From CBDFNN01 sp965250215 (GTDB lineage Bacteria > Bacteroidota > Rhodothermia > Rhodothermales > DATKEJ01), in assembly GCA_965250215.1 (NCBI GenBank), contig CBDFNN010000004.1, positions 4,092,001 to 4,156,000 on the forward strand: a stretch of DNA of 64,000 nucleotides, read 5' to 3'. How positions within the stretch are numbered: the first letter of the stretch is position 1; every line of letters starts with the position of its first letter. Below, piece after piece: positions 1-8,741 of this stretch. The notes beneath the pieces are model-generated. The model was not told where the DNA came from, did not search any database, and saw only the letters and a program-made list of their open reading frames with translations. A program made the translations under genes and the position numbers.

Positions 1-1
1 C

Positions 2-1546
2 TTTGGGGTTCGATTGAAATCCATGGATGACACGGCAGCTCGATCCATGCCTGGCATCAAAGACATCATTACCATCAACACGCTCGATGGTCAAGACAAA
101 ACTTGGGTTGACGTCAACGCCTTTGACAATCTCGTAGTCGTCGTAGGTGAAACGACTTGGCAAACGATGAAGGCTCGCGAGGCGCTCGTGCTCGAATGGG
201 AGCTCGCTCCAGAAGTGACTGAGACCGTCAATAGTTATAGAGGACCTCTAACTTCAACCAATCCGGCAGGTCTCGAAAACTCGGATGATCATCTAGCTAA
301 TATGGCGACAATGGCCGCTTCCTCAAGAAGGGTGGCCAGAAGAGATGGAGATCCAGAGTCAGCTTTCAAAAATGCAGCGAGGATATTGGAGCGAAGCTAC
401 ACATGCCCTTTCTTGGCTCACAATACCATGGAGCCGATGAATTTCTTCGCCCACGTTACGACGGATGAGGCTCGGCTGGTCGGCCCAATTCAGACACCCG
501 AGTTCATGGAAACAACGGTTTCAAATCGACTCGGTCTCCCCGTGGAAAAAGTTGATATCCAGATGACCCGACAGGGCGGCGGCTTTGGCCGACGACTCTA
601 CGGCCATTTCCTGACAGAGGCTGCGGTTATCTCACAGAAAATGAATGCTCCAGTCAAGCTGATCTACACGCGTGAGGATGACATGACGCAGGGTACTTAT
701 AGACCAGCCTACCGAGCAGATTATCGAGCCGCTTTCGACGCGGACAACAACTTGATTGCATTCCATGTCAGGGCTGGCGGAATCCCTGAAGGCCCTTTGG
801 CAGCAAATCGATTCCCGGCTGGCGCCATCGATAACTATCTCGCGGAGGATTGGAGCATCCCATCCAACATTACAGTGGGAGCCTTCCGTGCACCGAGATC
901 CAACTTCATCGCTGGAGCCGAGCAGTCTTTCTTAGACGAGGTCGCCGAGGAATTGGGACAAGATCCGATTCAGTTCAGGCTCGATCTGCTGAAAAAAGCT
1001 ATGGACAATCCTGTCGGCGAAAACAACGACTATGAGGCCGCACGATACGCGGGAGTCCTTGAACTTGTGAGAGACAAGTCAGATTGGGGTCCGGATCAAG
1101 CCGGTGTTTCTCGCGGAGTTTCGGCCTATTTCTGCCACAACTCTTATGTCGCCCAGGTGCTAGATATGACGGTCGAGGATGGAAACACATCAATCGAGAA
1201 GGTTACTTGCGCGATCGACTGCGGTATTGTAGTCAATCCTGATGCAGCTGTCAACATGGCGGAAGGTGGAATCGTGGATGGTATTGGCCATGCCATGTAC
1301 AGCGCCGTTACCTTTGTTGATGGAGAGCCTCAGCAGAGTAACTATGATCGTTATCGACTCATTCGACATAAGGAGGCACCTAAGTCCATCGATGTACACT
1401 TTGTGGACAATGGCATCGATCCGACTGGACTAGGCGAGCCACCTTTCCCTCCTATCATGGGTGCCCTGGCGAATGCCTTGTATAAGGCAACGGGCAAGCG
1501 GGTTTACAACCAGCCCTTTATTCAGGAGATGCAGCCTGTAGGATAA
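2..1546 (+). CDS. molybdopterin-dependent dehydrogenase large subunit (IorB/CoxL-like), 5' truncated
   Basis: The reading frame is open to the left edge of the window, so the N-terminus is missing; about 515 codons remain of a family usually 700-750 residues long. The protein resembles the molybdopterin-binding subunit of isoquinoline 1-oxidoreductase-type (xanthine dehydrogenase superfamily) enzymes. These hydroxylate heterocycles or aldehydes and pass electrons to a small [2Fe-2S] subunit. Visible signatures are GGGFGRR (cofactor-binding loop), an AFRAPRSN stretch, and the C-terminal GLGEPPFPP motif, whose Glu corresponds to the catalytic base of the family. The first residues in the window (FGVRLKSMDD) fit the start of the second structural domain, so nothing suggests an internal break. 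The [2Fe-2S] partner is expected upstream, outside the window. The substrate cannot be told from sequence. Confidence 0.85.
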   Translation, partial: FGVRLKSMDDTAARSMPGIKDIITINTLDGQDKTWVDVNAFDNLVVVVGETTWQTMKAREALVLEWELAPEVTETVNSYRGPLTSTNPAGLENSDDHLANMATMAASSRRVARRDGDPESAFKNAARILERSYTCPFLAHNTMEPMNFFAHVTTDEARLVGPIQTPEFMETTVSNRLGLPVEKVDIQMTRQGGGFGRRLYGHFLTEAAVISQKMNAPVKLIYTREDDMTQGTYRPAYRADYRAAFDADNNLIAFHVRAGGIPEGPLAANRFPAGAIDNYLAEDWSIPSNITVGAFRAPRSNFIAGAEQSFLDEVAEELGQDPIQFRLDLLKKAMDNPVGENNDYEAARYAGVLELVRDKSDWGPDQAGVSRGVSAYFCHNSYVAQVLDMTVEDGNTSIEKVTCAIDCGIVVNPDAAVNMAEGGIVDGIGHAMYSAVTFVDGEPQQSNYDRYRLIRHKEAPKSIDVHFVDNGIDPTGLGEPPFPPIMGALANALYKATGKRVYNQPFIQEMQPVG

Positions 1547-1719
1547 TAGAGTCAAGTGGTCTTAGGAAGTGACATAACATCTCGATTAAGGTCACTTTCA
1601 AGACATCAATTTCCGTCGTTAGTTTGACGGCACCGAAACCACCCAACATTTTCATCACTTTTAACCACTTAATTGTGGTTCACCTGTGGGACGGTCTTCT
1701 CATCAAATGAGTCAGTCCC

Positions 1720-3894
1720 ATGAAAACACTAATCATTATTTTCAATTCATTTCTCCGTCGCTCCGTCGTTCCATTAGCCCTGTTAATTGGGCTCCTAACT
1801 TCATGTGATTCTCCCCAGTCAAGCGATACTGATCTTAAGCAAAGTGCAAACTGGACCAAGCTGGCGAATGGCGTGTGGTCTCTGCAGAACGGCGATTTTG
1901 ATGGCGAAATTCGATTTTCGGATTTAGCTGGAGCGGAGCCGAAAATCGATGCACTCAATGAATTATCCGATCCTGAACTGAGACCAAGTCTCGAAAATGT
2001 CGAGTTTACTCTTGGGCCAGACAATAAGCTGTCTGTGCGCATTCCAACCGAGTCTGACGAGAAGATCTTTGGCTACGGACTTCAATTCGACAACACCTTG
2101 AAGAGTGGACAAATCCTTGAGCTAAAGGTTGACCATTTCAACAAAGGAGGAGGTGCGACACACGCACCTGTGCCCTTTTTCGTCTCCAGCAAAGGCTATG
2201 GTGTCCTTTTCAACACGAGCAAAATAGTCAAAGTTTATAACCAAATAGGCAATCGAAAAGACTCCCCGAATAATCCGCCTGAAGTTGATCGCAATCCACC
2301 CGATGATGAGCCCCAGCCAGGACCTTGGCTCTCCCAGCCACCGGGCGATGCAGTAGAAGCCTACATCCACGGCGATGGCATAGAATTGATTGCCTTCGCA
2401 GGCCCCGAGCTTCTGGATGTTGTATCTCGTTATAATCTTTTTAGTGGCGGTGGAGCCATGCCGCCTCTGTGGGGTTTAGGATTTTGGCACCGCGTGCCAT
2501 CGAAATTCAGTGCTGCGGAGACGGAGCAAGAGATTGCCGACTTTAAAGAAAACGATATCCCACTTGATGTCATTGGGCTAGAACCAGGTTGGCAATCGAA
2601 GTCCTATCCAGGGACCTTCGAATGGCAAAAGAAACGCTTCCCAGATCCAGCTGCATTCACGAAGAAGCTCCTTGACGACGGGATCCGGCTCAATTTGTGG
2701 GAAAACCCCTATATCTCAAAGCAGGCCGGCATTTATGAGGAGATGTATCCCTTGTCAGGTTCTCACATGGTATGGCTTGGCATCGTGCCAGATTACACAT
2801 TATCTGAGGCGCGAAAGATACTGCTTGATCAGCATGAGAGAGATCACGTTAGCATAGGCATCTCGGGCTATAAAATCGATGAAGTGGACGGCTATGATGA
2901 ATGGCTCTGGCCCGATCACGCCACCTTCCCCTCTGGAACATCGGCCGAAAGCATGCGACAAAGCTACGGCATGCAGATGCAGCATATGCTGTACCATGGT
3001 CTCTTTCGCAAACGAAATCAACGCACCTACTCCTTAGTCAGAGCGAGCAATGGCATGGCTGCAAACCTACCATTCGCCATTTATTCCGATTCCTATGGCC
3101 ACGACGAGTATCTGACGGGGATCTCATCGGCAAGTCTTTCTGGAATTCTTTGGTGCCCCGAGATTCGAAGTGCAAAAAGCACAAGAGAATGGATCAATCG
3201 TATGCACACCGTTGCTTTTTCTCCCATGGCGATGCTTAACGCCTGGGCTAGCGGGACCAAGCCTTGGTCGTTCCCTGAGGCAACGTCAGCCGTCCGCGCG
3301 ACCATCCAACTACGGATGAAGCTTCTTCCTTATTTGTATACGGCTTTCGCTGAGTACAATAGGAAGGGCATCCCGCCTATCCGATCAATGCTCCTTGAAA
3401 AAGGGCTGTCCGAAGAGGATTTAGTCGAAGATAATAGCATGTTCATGTTCGGCCCCGATATTCTAGTCGCGCCTTTCTTGGATGAGTCGACTCAACGCAA
3501 TGTGAGCTTACCTGAGGGAAATTGGTATGATTTCTACAGCGGGAAGCTGGCAGGCAATAATGAGGTCATTGAAGTCGCGGCTCAACAAACAAAGGATTTA
3601 CCACCACTTTTTGTGAGAGAGGGCGCATTGATACCAATGCTCACGGAATCGGTCAATAGAAGCGAAGAAATCCAAGGAGCCGATCTAGACATTCGTCATT
3701 ACGGTAGTACTTCCTCTAGCTACGATCTCTACGAAGACGACGGGACCAGCTACAATTTCGAACAGGGCGAATATAACATACGGCGCTTTTCAGTCGAGTC
3801 TCTCAATGGTCAATTTCAAATGAGCGAGTCGATTGTTTACGATGGAGCATCCCCTTTCTATGGTTCGGCTCGCTTAGTAAATATGACGAAGTAG
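1720..3894 (+). CDS. glycoside hydrolase family 31 lipoprotein (alpha-glucosidase/xylosidase-like)
   Basis: This 724-residue protein begins with a lipoprotein signal peptide ending in a lipobox (LLTS-C near residue 30), so it is probably anchored on an envelope membrane. Residues about 90-240 look like the N-terminal beta-sandwich of GH31 and about 240-580 the TIM barrel. The expected catalytic nucleophile lies in the motif KIDEVDGYDEW (Asp387), and the acid/base is probably Asp457 or Asp462 in YSDSYGHDEY. A C-terminal beta domain follows (VRFSV-like and YEDDGTSY segments typical of the family). GH31 enzymes hydrolyse alpha-glucosides or alpha-xylosides with retention. The gene stands alone, 173 bp downstream of the molybdopterin enzyme. 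Family assignment is firm; the sugar specificity is unknown. Confidence 0.9.
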   Translation: MKTLIIIFNSFLRRSVVPLALLIGLLTSCDSPQSSDTDLKQSANWTKLANGVWSLQNGDFDGEIRFSDLAGAEPKIDALNELSDPELRPSLENVEFTLGPDNKLSVRIPTESDEKIFGYGLQFDNTLKSGQILELKVDHFNKGGGATHAPVPFFVSSKGYGVLFNTSKIVKVYNQIGNRKDSPNNPPEVDRNPPDDEPQPGPWLSQPPGDAVEAYIHGDGIELIAFAGPELLDVVSRYNLFSGGGAMPPLWGLGFWHRVPSKFSAAETEQEIADFKENDIPLDVIGLEPGWQSKSYPGTFEWQKKRFPDPAAFTKKLLDDGIRLNLWENPYISKQAGIYEEMYPLSGSHMVWLGIVPDYTLSEARKILLDQHERDHVSIGISGYKIDEVDGYDEWLWPDHATFPSGTSAESMRQSYGMQMQHMLYHGLFRKRNQRTYSLVRASNGMAANLPFAIYSDSYGHDEYLTGISSASLSGILWCPEIRSAKSTREWINRMHTVAFSPMAMLNAWASGTKPWSFPEATSAVRATIQLRMKLLPYLYTAFAEYNRKGIPPIRSMLLEKGLSEEDLVEDNSMFMFGPDILVAPFLDESTQRNVSLPEGNWYDFYSGKLAGNNEVIEVAAQQTKDLPPLFVREGALIPMLTESVNRSEEIQGADLDIRHYGSTSSSYDLYEDDGTSYNFEQGEYNIRRFSVESLNGQFQMSESIVYDGASPFYGSARLVNMTK

Positions 3895-4256
3895 GAAGCA
3901 AGGATGTCATCGCCGAAAACGGTATCAGGCGACGGAAATCGTGGTCCGTGAAGAAAATATCCGACCCCCAAGGTAGACGACCTTTGTTATTAGATTGGTA
4001 AATGTTCAGCACCTAAAGCGATGAACAAAACAAACGGGAGACGCAACGACCATTAGCATCCAGACACTTATCTACCAAATCTGAACGACAGGATATTCTC
4101 GAATTTGGCTAGGAGGGAAATTGGCCGAAAAAGGATTCTGACATCCTCTGGCGTTCCACCAAGATCATCACGACACAATATCAGTCTAGGTAGAATAGAA
4201 GCCTAGCAGCGTCACTAAAGTCGACGCTGCTAGGTGCTACTCCTAGAAAAGCTGAA
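3895..4256. other. convergent intergenic region
   Basis: This gap of about 360 bp separates two convergent genes. Apart from the strong hairpin listed at 4202-4234 I see no gene, RNA or repeat; short ORFs here lack coding character. Confidence 0.5.
4202..4234 (-). terminator. 12-bp perfect hairpin, probable terminator of the metalloprotease gene
   Basis: Arms CCTAGCAGCGTC (4202-4213) and GACGCTGCTAGG (4223-4234) are perfect inverted repeats with a 9-nt loop. The hairpin sits 23 bp beyond the stop codon of the minus-strand protease. The downstream minus-strand sequence is T-rich but lacks a long uninterrupted T run, so factor-independent termination is likely rather than certain. It could also serve the convergent GH31 transcript. 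Confidence 0.6.
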
Positions 4257-6200
4257 CTACTTTTGCAAAATCACTTTTTGACTTGCATTGAAATTTAGTC
4301 CATTCATTTGAACCAAATACATGCCACTTGACAGGTTCGATCCATCAATACTCACGGAGTACTTATTGCTAGCTGTGGCCACTCCCGAAAAAAGCTCTGC
4401 TACCTTCTGTCCAACCGAGTTGTACAGTGATACTTCAACATTCTGCTTCATCCCAACAAAGAAGTTGAAGCTAGCTGTAGGATTGAATGGGTTCGGGTAG
4501 ACCGGCTCAAGAACAAAGGCACCTGGAAGCGACACATCTACTTCAACAATCTCATGGTATTCGGATTTGCCGTCAAAGTCGATTTGCTTCAATCTAAACC
4601 GATGCGATCCTGGGGAAAGCTGGCTAGTCTCAAAGCTGTAATTTTGAGACTCTGTGGTCGAGCCATATCCATCTACAAAAGCAAGTGAGACGAACTCCTC
4701 TCCGTAAGCTGAATGTTCGATATCAAATCCAGAATTATTATCCTCCGTGGCTGTAGCCCAGTCTAGTAGAATTGTATTGCCTTGAAGCACCTTCGCATCA
4801 AAGCTAGTCAACTCTACTGGAAGAGTAGGACCGGCGTAGTTGGCAACAACGCACATCGATCGATTTAGGTGATATGCAGCATCAGCCGGATTGGTGGGTG
4901 AAGTACGAATAACTCCCGCTGGATGGCCAGTAATCGTTTGGTTTGGATTGGAATATCGCAGCGGGGTAGAAGCAATTCCCGTGTTGAGTCCTGGCAAACC
5001 ATTTGCAGCTGCGGTCGTGACAAGCTGATTCCAATAAGCCATCACGGTAACCCAAGCATTTGGGTCGCCATTAGGATTGGTTCCGGTCGCACTTTGGTTG
5101 ACATAGCCCTTTCCCCATGCGCATGGTGTATTGTTTGTAGTCACGTACAAGTCATGGTGAAGTCCCATGGTGTGACCAAACTCATGTGCAACAAGTCGTC
5201 CATGTACACAGCCTGGCGACATTGCCATGAAGCCTTGCCCTGGATCGAGCATATTACCGGAAGGCGTCCAACCTAGTCCACATCCGGTTTGATCAGAAAC
5301 GAGACCTACGAGGTCAGCGCCATGGGTAGTCCGCAATGCAGCGACCGCTGCGTTGCTTGTTACGCTTTGAAGGTCGGCATTTAAATTTGCACCTTCGGTA
5401 ATAGAAGCAAATTCTTGAGTGTGGACTAACTGAACCGTGTGACTAATGCCGGAAGCCGTCAATGCTGTTTGCATTCCAGCTACAGCCGTGGCCGCTTTCG
5501 TCTTTGCGGAAGCAAGCCCGCCCATTTTGGCTTGCGCAGCCGAAGTCCAGATGATCATGACGTTAACTGTTCGAGTTCCGCAGGTATTAGCAGGAGCACA
5601 AACGTCACCTGCAAAATTGCTATTGCCGGTAAGAAGATCATCCTCTAAAGTGATGGTATCATCCACATCTGGGAATAGAACATCCATGGAGAGGTACTCA
5701 ACGATCGCATAGACAGGTCCAGCATCAGCGTCTTCCTTGAATCTGATGTCATAGAAGTAGTCATCGAGATAAACCGAGCCAGAGACGATATTGGAGCTGA
5801 TATCAACTCCGATGGAAACATCGTTTGATCCTTCATCTGGTAGAATTAAAGATGGCGATCCGCCGGAAACAAGAGTGACCTGCCCCGACCAAATTCGAGC
5901 ATCGCCTTGCGTCTGAACTCCAGTCTGATCGGCATCGACAATGGTATCGTCGAATAGTGACAATATTAGTGATAGGCCAGGCGCATCTGGATCGATCGTG
6001 ACATATCGAACACGTTGGATATCGGAATCGTCATCTTCGAGGCTGGTATCAATCCCTTCTGAAACTTCATCAATTTCTTCGACGATTAGATCATTTGCGA
6101 GAACATTTGATTGGGCCTGAACTTGGTTTCCTAGGCCGAAAGAGACATAGAAAATGAACATGGAAAGGGCGCACCCAATCCTTCGAGTTGAATTTTTCAT
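4257..6200 (-). CDS. secreted reprolysin-like zinc metalloprotease with T9SS C-terminal domain
   Basis: A 647-residue exported protein. Residues 1-29 form a Sec signal peptide ending in VQAQ. The catalytic motif HEFGHTMGLHHD (His339, Glu340, His343, His349) is the metzincin zinc site HExxHxxGxxH. The region before it (about 205-330) resembles the reprolysin-like M12 fold, and residues 30-200 probably form a propeptide. Residues about 455-550 look like a fibronectin-type domain of the kind common in Bacteroidota secreted proteins. The last 80 residues start with YPNPFNPT and end in the GMYLVQMNG-type strand of a type IX secretion sorting domain. The protein should therefore cross the outer membrane by T9SS and be released or anchored. 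It is transcribed alone and followed by a strong hairpin. Its substrate is unknown. Confidence 0.88.
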   Translation of the reverse strand: MKNSTRRIGCALSMFIFYVSFGLGNQVQAQSNVLANDLIVEEIDEVSEGIDTSLEDDDSDIQRVRYVTIDPDAPGLSLILSLFDDTIVDADQTGVQTQGDARIWSGQVTLVSGGSPSLILPDEGSNDVSIGVDISSNIVSGSVYLDDYFYDIRFKEDADAGPVYAIVEYLSMDVLFPDVDDTITLEDDLLTGNSNFAGDVCAPANTCGTRTVNVMIIWTSAAQAKMGGLASAKTKAATAVAGMQTALTASGISHTVQLVHTQEFASITEGANLNADLQSVTSNAAVAALRTTHGADLVGLVSDQTGCGLGWTPSGNMLDPGQGFMAMSPGCVHGRLVAHEFGHTMGLHHDLYVTTNNTPCAWGKGYVNQSATGTNPNGDPNAWVTVMAYWNQLVTTAAANGLPGLNTGIASTPLRYSNPNQTITGHPAGVIRTSPTNPADAAYHLNRSMCVVANYAGPTLPVELTSFDAKVLQGNTILLDWATATEDNNSGFDIEHSAYGEEFVSLAFVDGYGSTTESQNYSFETSQLSPGSHRFRLKQIDFDGKSEYHEIVEVDVSLPGAFVLEPVYPNPFNPTASFNFFVGMKQNVEVSLYNSVGQKVAELFSGVATASNKYSVSIDGSNLSSGMYLVQMNGLNFNASQKVILQK

Positions 6201-6678
6201 TGTTGGTGGTATATGAGTGAATGTCGTTGTTGGTGGCTTTGACTAAGCAACAACTTCTGGGCTAAATCTGCCGATCACCTTGACGGACTAATCTGATGAT
6301 CGAACTGCACTACTAGTTGTAAGGTATCATTCTGCTGATACCATTCCAATTGCCAAACTTCACAAGCTGTTTTGAACCTCAGCTCATAGTTATACTTTCA
6401 GTCCAGCGGGTACACCAATCAGCTCGCGCTATCTTGTTGTTAAGATGATATTTCCCTTCTACAGACCTATCAATGGGACATGTTGGGCTAAATAGAAATG
6501 AATGCCCTCAATATCATTCGATAAAATTGTATCGAAGGCCGGTATCCCAATTCAAAAAAGGTAATTGACTGATAGGCCTGTCGTTGATACAGTTGTCCCA
6601 ATTTTCTGACTCCAATCGTCATAAAGTTGTTAAAGGCCTGATAGGCTACATTTGAAAACGAACACAACTCAAATTAAA
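6201..6678. other. divergent promoter region between metalloprotease and YCII gene
   Basis: A gap of about 480 bp between divergent genes. It holds a short hairpin-like inverted repeat GGTATCA (6323-6329) / TGATACC (6336-6342), which may be an operator or just chance, and a Bacteroidota-type promoter candidate for the rightward gene (listed separately). No RNA gene is recognised. Confidence 0.4.
6627..6654 (+). promoter_or_regulatory. candidate Bacteroidota sigma-A promoter for the YCII-ECF42 pair
   Basis: TTG at 6627-6629 and TACATTTG at 6647-6654 match the Bacteroidota -33 (TTG) and -7 (TAnnTTTG) consensus. The spacing of 17 bp is slightly shorter than the usual 19-21. The predicted start of transcription lies just before the ATG at 6679. 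This placement also argues against the in-frame TTG at 6652 as translation start. Confidence 0.4.
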
Positions 6679-7020
6679 ATGGAAAAGTACTTTTATATCT
6701 TCCGCGGTGGTCATGACATGGCTGCTGCTGCCTCTCCAGAAGACATGCAGGCCAACATGCAAAAATGGATGGCATGGATAGAGCGACTCGCGAAAGAAGG
6801 AATCTACGATTCTGGTGAGGCCCTCGAGCCAGGTGGATCTATCGTTCAGAACAAGGATGGCCTCGTCAGTGACGGTCCTTTTGGAGAAGGCAAAGAATTG
6901 GTCGGTGGCTACTTCATTATCAATGCTAGAGATTACGCTCATGCAAATGAAATTGCAAAAGACTGCCCGATTTATAGCCAAGGCGGAATAGTCGAGGTTA
7001 GAAAAGTGATGGTTATGTAG
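6679..7020 (+). CDS. YCII/DGPF-domain protein
   Basis: A 113-residue soluble protein starting MEKYFYIFRGG. I chose the ATG at 6679 over the upstream in-frame TTG at 6652 because the family starts here and the TTG overlaps a promoter-like element. The hallmark DGPF motif is present (VSDGPFGEGKELVGGYFI), and the fold is the ferredoxin-like YCII fold. Proteins of this kind are commonly encoded beside ECF42 sigma factors, as here, where the sigma gene follows on the same strand. The biochemical role of DGPF proteins is not settled; they are presumed targets or partners of the sigma factor. Confidence 0.85.
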   Translation: MEKYFYIFRGGHDMAAAASPEDMQANMQKWMAWIERLAKEGIYDSGEALEPGGSIVQNKDGLVSDGPFGEGKELVGGYFIINARDYAHANEIAKDCPIYSQGGIVEVRKVMVM

Positions 7021-7032
7021 GAAGAATCAAGG

Positions 7033-7143
7033 GCACGGGGGCTCTGGGGCTCAGGAAGATTGGAGTTTGGGATTTCTGATATCCCGGACTCCGGATCACC
7101 TGACTCCCCGAGGCTCTGTGCCCCCAATTCTGAGCCCCCGTGC
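7033..7143. repeat. inverted 12-bp arms flanking an ~87-bp spacer
   Basis: GCACGGGGGCTC at 7033-7044 and its exact reverse complement GAGCCCCCGTGC at 7132-7143 bracket the gap between the YCII and ECF42 genes. A second nested pair (GGGGCTCAG near 7046 and CTGAGCCCC near 7130) strengthens the symmetry. The spacer is made of similar short words. This is one of several such arrangements in the window. Confidence 0.7.
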
Positions 7144-7162
7144 TCCCGATCCCCTAAATAAA

Positions 7163-8389
7163 ATGTCCCCAAGTTCACCCGTCGTTGAGAGCTTCTTCCG
7201 TCATGAATATGGCAAGACTGTCTCCTATTTGGTGGGTCGATTTGGGTCGGACAAAATTGGCGAGATAGAAGACGCCGTTCAGGACAGTTTGCTTATCGCG
7301 ATGCGAACATGGCCTTTACAAGGGACGCCGAATTCGCCAGCAGCTTGGATCTTAAGAAGCTCGACTAACAAACTCATCGATGGCTTTCGAAGAGCGAAAA
7401 ACTTCGACTCGAAAAGAGAAGTTTTTAAAAGAGAAAGCGCTCTTTCAGAAGAGGCTAACGATAGCGAGAAATTCTTCAAGGATGATCTCTTGAGAATGAT
7501 GTTCGCTTGCTGTCACCCGAGTATGAAACTTGAGAGCCAAGTCATCCTCATTCTGAAAATTCTTTGTGGCTTCGGTATCTCTGAAATATCATCGGCGCTT
7601 TTTAAGAAGGAGGAAGCTGTTAGAAAAGCATACACTCGGTCTAAGAAGCAACTTGCGGATCTCGGCATCGGAAAGTCCGACGAAGCTGTAGACGAGACTC
7701 GGCTCAACTCTGTCCTTCAAGTCATTTATCTCCTCTTCAACGAGGGTTATAGCTCCAGCTCGGGCGAGAACCTAACTAGGCCTGATCTTTGTCTAGAAGC
7801 TATGCGCCTTGGCACAAGACTATTGACTCATGAATCTCTCTGTACACAAGACACGCATGCCTTGCTCGCCCTGTTTTCATATCTCGCCAGTCGTTTCGAC
7901 ACGCGGACGGACGAGGATGGAAGCCTGGTACCTCTTGATAGGCAAGATCGCAGCAGGTGGGACAAGGAGCTAATCAGACAAGGCGACTATCTTCTTTCCA
8001 TCAGCACAAGCAGTGAGGTCATCACCAGATATCAGATCGAGGCGGGAATAGCGGCACTCCATTCAAATGCCAAAAGCATTGAGCATGTCGACTGGCGGCA
8101 TATCGTGACAATGTACAATGCTCTTGTAAAGAGGGTACCAGGGCCTGCCACAAAAGTGAATCGTGCCGTCGCCTTGTCGAGGGTCGAAGGTCCGGCGACT
8201 GCCTTAGCCTCACTTGAAGATATCGCCGATGAGAAGGGTGTTCAGAGTTATTACCTTTTCCATGCTGTCAAGGCAGATCTGCTTGCACAACTGGGTAGAA
8301 AGGAGGAGGCCCGAGGCTGTATTGAAACTGCTGTCCTGTTGACGGAAAACGAGACGGAGAAGAGATTTCTTCGGGGGAAGATTCTTTGA
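7163..8389 (+). CDS. ECF42-type RNA polymerase sigma factor with C-terminal extension
   Basis: A 408-residue sigma factor from the ATG at 7163 (MSPSSPVVESFF). An open extension upstream to 7067 runs through an inverted repeat and has no coding character, so I exclude it. Residues about 5-75 are region 2 (the segment ending in a SSTNKLIDGFRR-like sequence) and about 105-165 are region 4. The remaining 240 residues form a helical, TPR-like extension with the NEGYSSSSG and DWRHIVTMYN motifs typical of the group. ECF42 factors depend on this extension and lack a classical anti-sigma factor. The neighbouring YCII/DGPF gene supports the assignment. The signal and regulon are unknown. Confidence 0.85.
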   Translation: MSPSSPVVESFFRHEYGKTVSYLVGRFGSDKIGEIEDAVQDSLLIAMRTWPLQGTPNSPAAWILRSSTNKLIDGFRRAKNFDSKREVFKRESALSEEANDSEKFFKDDLLRMMFACCHPSMKLESQVILILKILCGFGISEISSALFKKEEAVRKAYTRSKKQLADLGIGKSDEAVDETRLNSVLQVIYLLFNEGYSSSSGENLTRPDLCLEAMRLGTRLLTHESLCTQDTHALLALFSYLASRFDTRTDEDGSLVPLDRQDRSRWDKELIRQGDYLLSISTSSEVITRYQIEAGIAALHSNAKSIEHVDWRHIVTMYNALVKRVPGPATKVNRAVALSRVEGPATALASLEDIADEKGVQSYYLFHAVKADLLAQLGRKEEARGCIETAVLLTENETEKRFLRGKIL

Positions 8390-8428
8390 GGCTTTGCCTT
8401 CAACAGAGCAGTGTCTTGATCAAATAAA

Positions 8429-8460
8429 AAAGGGCCATCTGATAATTCAGACTGCCCTTT
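8429..8460 (-). terminator. terminator downstream of tRNA-Ser (possibly bidirectional)
   Basis: Arms AAAGGGC (8429-8435) and GCCCTTT (8454-8460) pair, with further pairing inside (TCTGA/TCAGA). On the minus strand the stem is followed by a run of T residues. It fits the tRNA transcript and may also stop the convergent sigma factor mRNA. Confidence 0.75.
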
Positions 8461-8464
8461 CGTG

Positions 8465-8553
8465 CGGAGAGGGAGGGATTCGAACCCTCGGTACGATTTG
8501 ACTCGTACGCAGGTTTAGCAAACCTGTGGTTTCAGCCACTCACCCACCTCTCC
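8465..8553 (-). tRNA. tRNA-Ser(GCU)
   Basis: The minus strand folds as a class II tRNA. The acceptor arm GGAGAGG pairs with CCTCTCC; the anticodon arm CAGGT / ACCTG encloses the loop TTGCTAA with anticodon GCU; there is a long variable arm built from CGTACGAG...CGTACC; and a T arm contains GGTTCGAATCC. The long variable arm and the GCU anticodon identify serine (codons AGC/AGU). The discriminator is G and the CCA end is not fully encoded (GCAC follows). Confidence 0.95.
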
Positions 8554-8716
8554 AAGCTGAATAAGTTATCAGGCTATCGCGCCGATAACGGGGTCGTAAA
8601 TATACTTACCGACAACAATTGTTGCACGTCATGTTTGAGTTCTTTTCCGAGATCTCGAGTCTTCGATGCCTACTAAGTAAATCTTCGGAAAACTAAACAC
8701 GGAACACGGTTGACAA

Positions 8717-8741
8717 AAATAAATTCAGATTGAATTTATTT
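8717..8741 (-). terminator. AT-rich terminator hairpin at the end of the ATP synthase operon
   Basis: AAATAAATTC (8717-8726) and GAATTTATTT (8732-8741) are a perfect 10-bp inverted repeat with a 5-nt loop, followed on the minus strand by T5. The hairpin overlaps the atpG stop codon (8736-8738). The stem is purely A/T apart from one G-C pair, so its strength is modest. Confidence 0.5.

Noticed and set aside
1567..1597. Inverted repeat AAGTGAC/GTCACTT after the molybdopterin enzyme as a terminator
   Set aside because: Stem of only 7 bp with a 17-nt loop and no T run; too weak to call.
7067..7162. N-terminal extension of the ECF42 sigma factor
   Set aside because: It reads through the inverted repeat, has Pro/Arg-rich low complexity, and the ATG at 7163 gives the usual N-terminus.
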